From JAVBTT01 sp031556035 (GTDB lineage: Bacteria > Bacillota > Clostridia > Oscillospirales > UBA929): 64,000 nt of DNA. This document shows, piece after piece, positions 1-8,497 of the stretch (positions are counted from its first letter, which is position 1; every line of letters starts with the position of its first letter). The stretch covers positions 10,965 to 74,964 of the forward strand of contig JAVBTT010000029.1 in assembly GCA_031556035.1 (NCBI GenBank), given 5' to 3'. The notes under the pieces were generated by a model. The model was not told the DNA's origin. It saw nothing but the letters and a program-made list of their open reading frames with translations, and did no database searches. A program made the translations under genes and the position numbers.

Positions 1-2212
1 CCGCCCTGTCGCAGTACAGACGGTCCTTGATGATGTCGAGGTAGATGTTGCTCAGGTCGATCACGCAGAAGTTGTGGACTGCGTGGAATACGATATGGTA
101 CTCATAGGCGTCGTAAGCCTCGCGGCAGCGCCTTATCAGGTCGTCAAGCCGCCACAGCGCCCAGCGGTCAAGCTCAGTCAGTTCGGCCTCCGGCGCGTTG
201 GGATCGAAATCCGCCAGGTTCCCCAGCAGGAAACGGCAGGTGTTGCGTATTTTGAGGTACACCTCGGACTGCTGCTTGAATATCTCCCTGCTGACGCGCA
301 CATCGGTGCGGTAGTCGGTCGAGGATACCCACAGGCGCAGGATGTCCGCTCCGTACTGGTCGCATATCTCGATCGGGTCCATGCCATTGCCCTCGGACTT
401 GCTCATCTTGCGTTTTTCCTCGTCCACCACCCACCCGTTCGTGACCACCCCGCGGTAGGGCGAGGACATATCCTTGGTCGCCACGGCGGTCAGCATCGAG
501 CTCTGGAACCAGCCCCGGTACTGGTCGCCGCCCTCCAGATACAGGTCTGCGGGCCAGCGCTGATCCGGGCGGGTGCGCAGCACGGCGGCGTGGGAAGAAC
601 CGGAGTCGAACCAGCCGTCCAGCGTACTGGTCTCCTTATAGAAGCCCTCGTGACCGCAGTGCGGGCAAACAAAGCCGGAGGGCAGCAGGCTCTCCGCATC
701 CCTCTCAAACCACGCGTTCGAGCCCTCGGCGCGGAAGATATCGGCAACCGCCTTGACGGTCTCCGGAGTAATGACCGGCTTGTCGCAGCTCTTGCAGTAG
801 AACACCGGTATCGGAAGCCCCCAGTTGCGCTGGCGCGAGATGCACCAGTCCGTGCGCTCGCGGATCATGGCGAGCATGCGGTCATGGCCCCAGTCCGGAT
901 GCCAAGCTACCTTGTCCGCCTCGGCGCAGGCCAGTTCCTTTATCGCGTCCACAGACGCGAACCACTGCTCTGTCGCTCGGTAAACAATTGGGTGCTTGCA
1001 GCGCCAGCAGTGGGGGTAGGTGTGCTCAATCTTTTCCGAGCAAAGCAGCATCCCGGACAGCTTCATGTCCGCCTCAATTGCCTCGCTCGCCTCGCCAACC
1101 GTCATACCCGCGTATTTCTCGCCCGCCTCAATCGTCATGCGGCCGCGGTCGTCCACAGGCACGACGATCGGAAGCTTGTACTTCTGGCCAATGAAGTAAT
1201 CGTCCGCTCCGTGGCCGGGCGCGGTGTGGACGCAGCCAGAGCCAGAGTCGGCGGTGACGTGCTCGCCGTTAATTATAAGGCTGTCCCTGTCCAGGAACGG
1301 GTGGCGTGCGGTCATATACTCGAACTCTTTGCCCTTAAGGGTTCCGAGCACCTTGAAGCTCTCCCAGGCGGCGGCCCTGGCCACGCTCTCCTTCAGGCTG
1401 TCCGCCACAATATGGATAAGCCCGTCCGCCTCGACCAAGTCATAGTCAAACGCCGGGTGCAGCGTGATGGCGAGGTTGCCCGGCAGCGACCATGTGGTGG
1501 TGGTCCAGATGACAAACGACATTTTGGAAACGTCGCCGAAACGTCCGAGCTTCCCTTTGTCGTCCCTGACGGGAAAACGGACATAGATGGAGTCACAGGG
1601 GTCGTTTTGGTACTCTATCTCAGCCTCTGCAAGAGCCGTCCGGTCATGTGCGCACCAGTAGACCGGCTTCAGGCCCTTGTAGATATAGCCTTTCTGATAC
1701 ATTTCGCCGAAAATCTCGATTTCCTCCGCCTCAAACGCGGGATCCATAGTCAGATACGGCTTATCCCAGTTTCCCAGGATACCCAGGCGCTGGAACTGCG
1801 CGCTCTGGCGATCAACAAAATTCTGTGCGAAGTCACGGCAGGCGTTGCGGAACTCGGGGACGCTCATCTTGTCCCGGTTCAGCTTCTGTTTCTTTATGAT
1901 TGCGCTCTCTATCGGCATTCCGTGATTGTCCCACCCCGGCACGTAGGGTGCGCAATAGCCCGCCATATTTTTGTAGCGGAGCACAAAATCCTTGAGTATC
2001 TTGTTCAGCGAATGCCCCATGTGTATATCGCCATTGGAAAACGGCGGGCCGTCGTGCAGGATAAAAAACGGCTTGCCCGCGTTTTTCTCCATAAGTTTGT
2101 CGTAGAGTCTGCCCTGCTTCCAGCTCTCCAGCATCTCTGGCTCGCGTTTGGGAAGCCCGGCACGCATCGGAAAACCGGTGGACGGCAGCTTGAGGGTGGA
2201 ATTGTAATCCAT
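1..2212 (-). CDS. ileS: Isoleucyl-tRNA synthetase (3'-truncated by window edge)
   Basis: Class I aminoacyl-tRNA synthetase that charges tRNA-Ile in the cytoplasm. About 737 N-terminal residues are visible. The class I HIGH signature appears as HMGH at about residues 64-67 (within GPPFSNGDIHMGH), and KMSKS lies near residue 600. The editing (CP1) domain lies between, with the WTTTTWSLPGNLA and GTGCVHTAPGHG-like segments characteristic of IleS. The C-terminal anticodon-binding end lies beyond base 1. I chose the ATG at 2212 because GGAGAGG sits 9 bases upstream; an in-frame ATG 18 bases earlier (2230) has no ribosome site. A sigma-A-type promoter lies at 2267-2295 and gives a leader of only about 47 bases. 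No T-box leader is visible. Identification is secure. Confidence 0.95.
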   Translation of the reverse strand, partial: MDYNSTLKLPSTGFPMRAGLPKREPEMLESWKQGRLYDKLMEKNAGKPFFILHDGPPFSNGDIHMGHSLNKILKDFVLRYKNMAGYCAPYVPGWDNHGMPIESAIIKKQKLNRDKMSVPEFRNACRDFAQNFVDRQSAQFQRLGILGNWDKPYLTMDPAFEAEEIEIFGEMYQKGYIYKGLKPVYWCAHDRTALAEAEIEYQNDPCDSIYVRFPVRDDKGKLGRFGDVSKMSFVIWTTTTWSLPGNLAITLHPAFDYDLVEADGLIHIVADSLKESVARAAAWESFKVLGTLKGKEFEYMTARHPFLDRDSLIINGEHVTADSGSGCVHTAPGHGADDYFIGQKYKLPIVVPVDDRGRMTIEAGEKYAGMTVGEASEAIEADMKLSGMLLCSEKIEHTYPHCWRCKHPIVYRATEQWFASVDAIKELACAEADKVAWHPDWGHDRMLAMIRERTDWCISRQRNWGLPIPVFYCKSCDKPVITPETVKAVADIFRAEGSNAWFERDAESLLPSGFVCPHCGHEGFYKETSTLDGWFDSGSSHAAVLRTRPDQRWPADLYLEGGDQYRGWFQSSMLTAVATKDMSSPYRGVVTNGWVVDEEKRKMSKSEGNGMDPIEICDQYGADILRLWVSSTDYRTDVRVSREIFKQQSEVYLKIRNTCRFLLGNLADFDPNAPEAELTELDRWALWRLDDLIRRCREAYDAYEYHIVFHAVHNFCVIDLSNIYLDIIKDRLYCDRA

Positions 2213-2266
2213 AGTCCTTTTCCTCTCCATAAAGTCACAATCACAGTTTTTTTCTGATATCGATAA

Positions 2267-2295
2267 ATAATATCACGCAGGGGTAGAAAAATCAA
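2267..2295 (-). promoter_or_regulatory. Probable ileS promoter
   Basis: Read on the minus strand: -35 TTGATT (2295-2290), 17-base spacer, -10 TATTAT (2272-2267). Transcription would start near 2259, giving a short untranslated leader before ileS. Confidence 0.55.
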
Positions 2296-2416
2296 GGGCC
2301 GGGAAAGCGCGACGCAATTTTCAGCCCGCTGGAATTTAAGAAAATGTCATCAAATAACAAATGCCTCGAATGAACATGCAGTTACGCATAATAAACATAT
2401 TTTTGCGTCTCATCCA

Positions 2417-2444
2417 TTGACTTATTGTCAAATATTGATATAAT
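2417..2444 (+). promoter_or_regulatory. Promoter of the CE15/PL4 enzyme gene
   Basis: -35 TTGACT (2417-2422), 16-base spacer, -10 TATAAT (2439-2444). Start expected near 2451, leaving about 128 bases of leader before the ATG at 2579. Confidence 0.65.
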
Positions 2445-2578
2445 TTATTCGCATTTACTCTGCAATATTAATTTATTACTTTTATGTATACCCTGATATA
2501 CTCTATGATTTCAGAAAGGGGGGTCAACTCGTCGGCGTTATATCATGGTAATAAAAAAGAGAAAAGGAGAGGTAAGCA

Positions 2579-5500
2579 ATGAAGTCAAAACAGTTAAAAC
2601 GTGTCCTCGCATTGGTGTTGTCTCTGTCGTTTTTGTTGTCGTACATACCGCTGTCGACGGCGGCGAATGAGGATGATCCTCCCGCTCCATCCGCCGCGCA
2701 GTTCCCGGAGCCGAAGGACCTGCCGGTTTTTGACGAATTTCTGCCCAATCCCTTCCAGTTCTATGGTGACGGCGGAATCGCGGGCCAAACCGGCCGTATG
2801 GTTACCGACCAGGCCGACTGGTATGAGAACCGCGTGCCGGAACTCAAATCCCTGGCAGCGTACTACGAGTACGGCACCCTGCCGACCGGCAAGCAGCGTG
2901 TTGTCACGGCTGAAATCACCGGGTATACCGCATCTTCCCGCACGCTCGCCCTGTCTGTTAAGGTTACCAACGAGGAGAACGGCGTCACCGAGACAATTAC
3001 TTCCGGCAGAGTAGTACTTCCCAGCGATACCGTCGCCGCCAACATCCCAGGACCGCACCCAGTAATAATCGGCACGAACATGGCCCCCGCCAACGCGTCG
3101 ACAATGCAGAACGCGGGGTATGCCACCGGTTTCATTTCAGGTACGTTTACCGACAGTCTAGCATACACAGGCGCATTCTACCGACTGTACCCGATCGACG
3201 ACTATGACGTAGGTTCATATATTGGCTGGGCATGGCAGGCTTCTGTACTTCTGGATGCCCTTGAATATCTTGTCGCGGGAGACGCGGGGTTCATGGTCGC
3301 TACCGGAGAGCTTGACGAAGATGATAACCCGATTATGGTCGAGCGCAAGATCAAGAATCTAATCAACCCCTCCAAGGCGGGTGTAATAGGAATGTCACGC
3401 TGGGGCAAAGCGGCTTTTGCGGCCGGACTGTTTGATGAGCGCTTCGGTGTTACCATTCCCGAGGACTCCGGCTCCGGCGGCTCCGGCGTATACCGTGTCG
3501 CCTTCGACCGCGTGGCCTACCCCTGGGGCGGCGGGGACACCGCCGAAATGATCCGCGATCTTCAGCAGCGCTTCCCGCAATGGTCCAACAAGAGACATCT
3601 GGAGTTCAGCAAGGACTATTCCGACTGCAAATATCTGCCCTACGACAAGAATGAACTGGTAGCGGCCTTCGCCCCCAGAGGCATTTTCAACACCACCTGT
3701 ATCGGGAACTACTGGGGCAACCCCGAAGGCGTATTCGTGTCTCATACCGAAGCCAAAGCCGTCTACGAGTGGCTGGGAGTGCCGAATAACATCGCTCTCT
3801 TAATACAGCCGACGGGACACTCAAGCATTCAGGCCATGAACGCGACCCAGCAATACCTTCAGAATCTGATCGACTTCCTTGACTATTACTTCCGCGGCAA
3901 GACACCGGATCCTTCTTCAACCACAGTGGGCGGATATACCAGAAACACTACGTCGCCCGGCACTCTGCCAATTCAGGTGGGGCCCCTGCCAACCGGAGGC
4001 ACCGGCGGGTTTTCCAGTTGGACACTCGAGCAATTGTCTGCCAGCCCCGCGTATAAGCCCACGGGCACCTGGGCTACCACCCGTCCTTTGGGCGCCCCGG
4101 ACGAGGTCGTGGGCTTGAAGAGCGACACTTATCTCGTGGACAGACAGGCCATGGACGGCAAGGCCAAATCCGTCCCGGTCATCGTAAAGGCTATCAACGC
4201 CGCCGGCAAGAAGGTGTTTGCCGACCTGTTCGTCAACGGCGAAAAGACCCAGACCAAGGAACTTATCTGGGCCCCCGGCGCTGCCAACGGTTACGCCCAC
4301 TTTGACGAGCTAATCATCGACAAGGCCAAAACCTACCGGATAGAAGCCTACTTTGAAGGAGACAGCGTCAAACTCGGCCTGGATTTAGAAGTCGTGCCCT
4401 ACAACCCCGAATGGTTTGAGGCCAGGGTCGGCCAGCGCTACAACGGAAACGCCACCAGCGGCCCCACAACGATCAATACGAGCTCAATTGGCGGCGTTGT
4501 TGTGGGACAGGGTTGTTATACCATTGAGTTCTCCAACCACGAGCACTCCTGGGATGTCAACCAGCGCAACTGGACCCGCGTCGGGCATACCGACGACTAT
4601 AAGGTCACGATCAACGGGGTGAGCGCCAAAGCCATTGTCCGCGATCAGGAAGGCCCGTACAAATGCTGCTTCACACTGGTTCCGGACGGCCCCATCCCGG
4701 GTGCCGACGAAAAAAACAATCTTCCGGTTGACGCCCCGCTCCATATCGTCTTCGAGGGCGTTACCTTCCCCGAATTCTTCCCCGACGAATCCTTCACCAT
4801 CGATATCGATCACCGCAATCAGAGAATTCTCCAGCACAGCCAGGGTCAGAGCCAGTGGATAAACTGGGACAGTGAGGACCTCGCCCCCGTGACCCGCACA
4901 GTGGACGGCAACAACTGGATCATCAGCAACGGGCTTGTAAACGTTACATTTAACGCCACAACCGGCAACGTCAGCGCAGTCAGGGTCGGCGACGACACGC
5001 AGACCCTCATCAGCGGTTCCTATCACGACGCGCACCTCACCCAATATTCCAACCCCACGATAACGATCCTTGAAGAGACCCCTGACAAGATACATATCGT
5101 AGCCGATTATCCCTATGACTTCGACGCTTTTGGCCAGGGCGGCAACAACAGGATCAGGTCGCAGCGCCACCATGTCTTCCTGCCCGGTATAAGCGGATAC
5201 TACGAGTATGTCATCCTTGACGCACCTGTGCAGAAGGGCGGCGTCGCCGAGCTGCGCACCATATACAATTTGCCCTCCTCAGCCACCACTGGAATGGTGA
5301 ATATGTACAACGGCGAGCTGAACCGCGCTCATATTTCCGCCTCGGGGGGCACCCTTCCCAATTGGGCTGGAGGTCTGGGCAGCATCCGTTCCGGCTTCAA
5401 CACCGAAAACTGGCGCGAGGCCGGTCCCCGCGACTATTACACCAAGTACGACCTGCCCGGCTATCTCTCCGAAACACCGGCGTTCGGGCTCTATGGCAAC

Positions 5501-8371
5501 GGACGCTCCGCGTTCCTGATCTACGGCAGCTCCGAGTACTACTCCGGCGGCCCCTACAAGCAGGAGATGCTTGTCGAGCCCACCATCATCGAAAACTACA
5601 TGACCGGAGCACACAGCGGCGGCCAGAAGCTCAACCCGCCCGCCGGCTGGTCCAAAATCTACGGCCCGTGGCTCATGTACTTCAGCAGCGAAACAGGAGC
5701 CTCCGACGAAAAAGTAGTCACCGATATGCTGAGTCAGGCAGAAAAAGAAAAAGCAGCCTGGCCCTATGATTTCGTGGTCGGTTACAACAATGAAACCAAC
5801 GGCCGGCCTGACTTCAGCAACATCTATCCCAAGGCCGACGAGCGCGCCATCGTAACCGGCAAGATCGAGGCGTCCGGCGGGCAGAGCCTGGATGGCGCCA
5901 TGGTAGTCCTGTCCGAGCCCGGCGTAGACGATCTGCTCCGCATCGTCAACAACTACTACTTCCATACCTTCGCGGACAAAAACGGTAATTTTACCCTAAC
6001 CAACGTCCGCCCGGGCGAATACTCCATCTTCATCATCCCGCAGAGCGGCAGCCTCACAGGCCAGTACAAGTCAGAAGCAATAACCATCGGCAGCGGGCTT
6101 GTAAACACAGGGACACACACATGGTTAACCTCGCCGCATAATTACCTGTTCCAGATCGGCTTCTCCGACCGCCGGGCCGGAGAATTCGGCGGCACGTTTG
6201 ATCCAGCTACCGGCAAAATTGACAGGTCTGTCTACTACCAGGTCAACGCGCCCGCAAACCTGAAGTTTGATGTAAACACCAACAAGACAAGCGACTGGTA
6301 CTACGCGCAGATATTCAAGAGTTCCTATGAAAATGCCAGCTGGAACGCCGCGGGCATCCCAACCGGCGTTTGGGAAATTGAGTTCGAGTCCACCAAGACT
6401 TACGGCAACGAGGCGACTCTCCATTTAGGACTTGCCGGCGCAACCAACCAGCCTATCTACAACGTCTACGTCAACGGCACCCTGGTCGAGACTCTGTATT
6501 TTTCCGGAATCCAGGATCAGGCGTTCTACCGTCAGTTCAGCCGCGGCGGGCGCTACTTCAGCCGTGAGGTAACCTTTGACGCGTCTCTCCTGGTAGAAGG
6601 CAAAAACAAAATCACCCTGGAAAACGTTTCGGTTGAAGCCACCACCCAGCCCCTGTTCAACGGCGGCACCTTCATTTACGACGTTATATACCTGACTACC
6701 GACGAGCCGGGCAACATAGACTCCCTCAAGCAACTCATCAACAACGGGGTGGGCGCGGGCGACATCACCGAAGACGCGCGCACCGCCCTCAACGCCATAC
6801 TGGACAGCGCCGGCAGCTTCGACAGCGTCAAGCTTGCAGCCTTCATCGCTGCGATCGACTCAAATGCTGTTGGAAACGACTTCAAGGAACTGCTGTTCTA
6901 CAGCGCCACGAGCATTGGGACTACGGCCCTCAACACGGGTTTCCTGGCCGAACTGCTCCTCGAGGCTGAAAAGCGCTCGGAGGAAAACTACAGCAATTCC
7001 GGCTGGTCTGAGTTCAGCGCGGCGTTGAACGAGGCAAAAGCCGTCTTAGCCATGGCTAATCAAGGCATTGCCACCCAAGCTGAAGTCAACGCTGCCCGCG
7101 CCGGCCTGCAAGCGGTTTTGGACGACAGCACTCTCAGAGCGCCGGTCGTCGACGGCTTCAAGGCCGTCCTCTATAACGACTTCGATTACTCGACATTCTA
7201 CCATCCCTGGGGCTTTACCAACACCACCACCGGCGCACACGCGCTGATGGCGGGAGACGTCCCGGTTCACGGCAACAATACCCGTAAAATTGACGTTTAC
7301 ACCAACGGCGGGTCTACGATTTCCAATGTCTACAAGACCCTCGATACCCCGGTGGATGGGGACGTGGTGCTCGTCACAGCCGACTTTGCCCTCGGCAGAG
7401 CCCTCAACGGCAACGCCAACCACCTCTACGACATCAGATTCCTGGACGGCAACGGCCTTCCGATAGTCGGCTTTGTCAAGAATATTGGCACCAATGTGAG
7501 CGCCTACGCGCTCTACAACAGATCCGGCACCAACGCGGCCTCCTTCGCCGAGCCGGTCCGACAGGCCGAAGGCCCCGCGTTCAACAGCCCGGACTGCTGG
7601 TACAACCTGACAGCCGTCATCGACAAGGTAGAGGAAGAGATTATTGTTACAATCACAGTCCTGTCCGGTGCCTACGCCGGCGAGGTTGACGTTATGACAT
7701 TCGACTATGATCCGGAACTGACCGACGGGGTGATCACTCAAATCCAGATCAAAGCAGGAGGCACCAACGCCGGCAACGCTTACTTCGACAACATCGGTAT
7801 CTACGAGGTCGTTGAGGAAGATCAGTTCACCATCACCTCCTTTGTCACAAGACCCGCCTCCATCGTTTCAACTCTTGCCGCCTGGCTGCCCGTGGATATC
7901 GCTGGCGATAACCTTGAGGGCGCTGAGTTGTCTGTTGAGCTTGCCTCTCTTGACGGAGAGACTGTCCTTGAGCTTGGAGCGGCCGTTGAAGGCGCGAATC
8001 GCTTTTATCTGAATAAGGCTCCGGACGCTGGGGCCTATGAGATTGTGCTTAAGGTGAACGGCAGAAAAGCCGCCGCCAGCCCCATTGAGATCGTGCCGTA
8101 CAACACCAATATTTGGACGGCTACCGCCATGGCTGGCTCAGACGGCAAGCTCAATATTAAATTCAACGCGGATATCTCCAGCAAGACAGGTTTTGTCAAC
8201 GCCGTCTCCGTCAACGGCGGGAAGTACAGCGGTCGTATTGCCGCCGCTGATATTCTTGAGGTTCCCGTAGCGTATGATGAGGTTTCGACGAACATCGTGG
8301 TGAGCGGAGTCAAATTCCCCGTCCTATTTCCCAGCTATTCCTTCACATTCACTGTAAGCATACCGAGCTAG
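2579..8371 (+). CDS. Secreted multidomain glucuronoyl esterase (CE15)/rhamnogalacturonan lyase (PL4) fusion
   Basis: A 1930-residue exported protein. Residues 1-29 form a signal peptide (KR-rich start, LALVLSLSFLLS core, cleavage near STAA). Residues ~50-450 resemble CE15 glucuronoyl methylesterases: nucleophile motif GMSRWGKAA with Ser273, the EDSGSGGSG segment, and probable catalytic His414 in GHSS. Residues ~484-745 hold a divergent copy of the module that also ends the protein. Residues ~770-1290 match PL4 rhamnogalacturonan lyase: the NNWIISNGLVNVTF opening, a GPWLMYFSSE segment, an fnIII-like carboxypeptidase-regulatory fold, then FQIGFSDRRAGEF typical of the PL4 carbohydrate-binding domain. 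A helical FIVAR-like segment spans ~1380-1520, a jelly-roll/LamG-like domain ~1530-1740, and the shared C-terminal module ~1747-1930. There is no LPXTG or SLH anchor. The ribosome site AGGAGAGG lies 6 bases before ATG. The enzyme likely acts on pectin and glucuronoyl esters outside the cell; activities are inferred from motifs only. Confidence 0.85.
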   Translation: MKSKQLKRVLALVLSLSFLLSYIPLSTAANEDDPPAPSAAQFPEPKDLPVFDEFLPNPFQFYGDGGIAGQTGRMVTDQADWYENRVPELKSLAAYYEYGTLPTGKQRVVTAEITGYTASSRTLALSVKVTNEENGVTETITSGRVVLPSDTVAANIPGPHPVIIGTNMAPANASTMQNAGYATGFISGTFTDSLAYTGAFYRLYPIDDYDVGSYIGWAWQASVLLDALEYLVAGDAGFMVATGELDEDDNPIMVERKIKNLINPSKAGVIGMSRWGKAAFAAGLFDERFGVTIPEDSGSGGSGVYRVAFDRVAYPWGGGDTAEMIRDLQQRFPQWSNKRHLEFSKDYSDCKYLPYDKNELVAAFAPRGIFNTTCIGNYWGNPEGVFVSHTEAKAVYEWLGVPNNIALLIQPTGHSSIQAMNATQQYLQNLIDFLDYYFRGKTPDPSSTTVGGYTRNTTSPGTLPIQVGPLPTGGTGGFSSWTLEQLSASPAYKPTGTWATTRPLGAPDEVVGLKSDTYLVDRQAMDGKAKSVPVIVKAINAAGKKVFADLFVNGEKTQTKELIWAPGAANGYAHFDELIIDKAKTYRIEAYFEGDSVKLGLDLEVVPYNPEWFEARVGQRYNGNATSGPTTINTSSIGGVVVGQGCYTIEFSNHEHSWDVNQRNWTRVGHTDDYKVTINGVSAKAIVRDQEGPYKCCFTLVPDGPIPGADEKNNLPVDAPLHIVFEGVTFPEFFPDESFTIDIDHRNQRILQHSQGQSQWINWDSEDLAPVTRTVDGNNWIISNGLVNVTFNATTGNVSAVRVGDDTQTLISGSYHDAHLTQYSNPTITILEETPDKIHIVADYPYDFDAFGQGGNNRIRSQRHHVFLPGISGYYEYVILDAPVQKGGVAELRTIYNLPSSATTGMVNMYNGELNRAHISASGGTLPNWAGGLGSIRSGFNTENWREAGPRDYYTKYDLPGYLSETPAFGLYGNGRSAFLIYGSSEYYSGGPYKQEMLVEPTIIENYMTGAHSGGQKLNPPAGWSKIYGPWLMYFSSETGASDEKVVTDMLSQAEKEKAAWPYDFVVGYNNETNGRPDFSNIYPKADERAIVTGKIEASGGQSLDGAMVVLSEPGVDDLLRIVNNYYFHTFADKNGNFTLTNVRPGEYSIFIIPQSGSLTGQYKSEAITIGSGLVNTGTHTWLTSPHNYLFQIGFSDRRAGEFGGTFDPATGKIDRSVYYQVNAPANLKFDVNTNKTSDWYYAQIFKSSYENASWNAAGIPTGVWEIEFESTKTYGNEATLHLGLAGATNQPIYNVYVNGTLVETLYFSGIQDQAFYRQFSRGGRYFSREVTFDASLLVEGKNKITLENVSVEATTQPLFNGGTFIYDVIYLTTDEPGNIDSLKQLINNGVGAGDITEDARTALNAILDSAGSFDSVKLAAFIAAIDSNAVGNDFKELLFYSATSIGTTALNTGFLAELLLEAEKRSEENYSNSGWSEFSAALNEAKAVLAMANQGIATQAEVNAARAGLQAVLDDSTLRAPVVDGFKAVLYNDFDYSTFYHPWGFTNTTTGAHALMAGDVPVHGNNTRKIDVYTNGGSTISNVYKTLDTPVDGDVVLVTADFALGRALNGNANHLYDIRFLDGNGLPIVGFVKNIGTNVSAYALYNRSGTNAASFAEPVRQAEGPAFNSPDCWYNLTAVIDKVEEEIIVTITVLSGAYAGEVDVMTFDYDPELTDGVITQIQIKAGGTNAGNAYFDNIGIYEVVEEDQFTITSFVTRPASIVSTLAAWLPVDIAGDNLEGAELSVELASLDGETVLELGAAVEGANRFYLNKAPDAGAYEIVLKVNGRKAAASPIEIVPYNTNIWTATAMAGSDGKLNIKFNADISSKTGFVNAVSVNGGKYSGRIAAADILEVPVAYDEVSTNIVVSGVKFPVLFPSYSFTFTVSIPS

Positions 8372-8409
8372 AAGAGGTATTTTTCAAAACTTTGTAAACC
8401 TCGTCCCAA

Positions 8410-8439
8410 AGCCCCGCCGTTTTGATTGACGGCGGGGCT
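8410..8439 (+). terminator. Strong hairpin after the CE15/PL4 gene
   Basis: Perfect 11-bp stem AGCCCCGCCGT/ACGGCGGGGCT with an 8-base loop, 38 bases after the stop codon. The following run is only mildly T-rich (CCCTTGTATT). The loop and right arm double as part of the next gene's promoter. Confidence 0.75.
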
Positions 8440-8454
8440 CCCTTGTATTATAAT
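8426..8454 (+). promoter_or_regulatory. Promoter of the RCC1/SLH gene, embedded in the preceding terminator
   Basis: -35 TTGACG (8426-8431), 17-base spacer, -10 TATAAT (8449-8454). The -35 lies in the loop/right arm of the terminator hairpin. Confidence 0.7.
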
Positions 8455-8497
8455 CGTTATGTCAACCGGATTGAAGCATATACGAGGAGATGTGGAT

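Larger units (their letters stand above)
2213..2578. other. A+T-rich divergent intergenic region
   Basis: 366 bases without a gene between ileS (minus) and the large secreted enzyme (plus). It is visibly richer in A+T than the flanking genes. It holds one promoter for each direction (listed separately). I looked for a T-box antiterminator motif (AGGGTGGNACCGCG) on the ileS side and saw none. Nothing else is recognised. Confidence 0.6.

Noticed and set aside
74..2257. 727-codon open frame on the plus strand
   Set aside because: It is the antisense shadow of ileS, whose motifs are intact on the minus strand; the plus translation has no family features.
2213..2578. T-box riboswitch for ileS
   Set aside because: The core motif and the expected leader length are absent.
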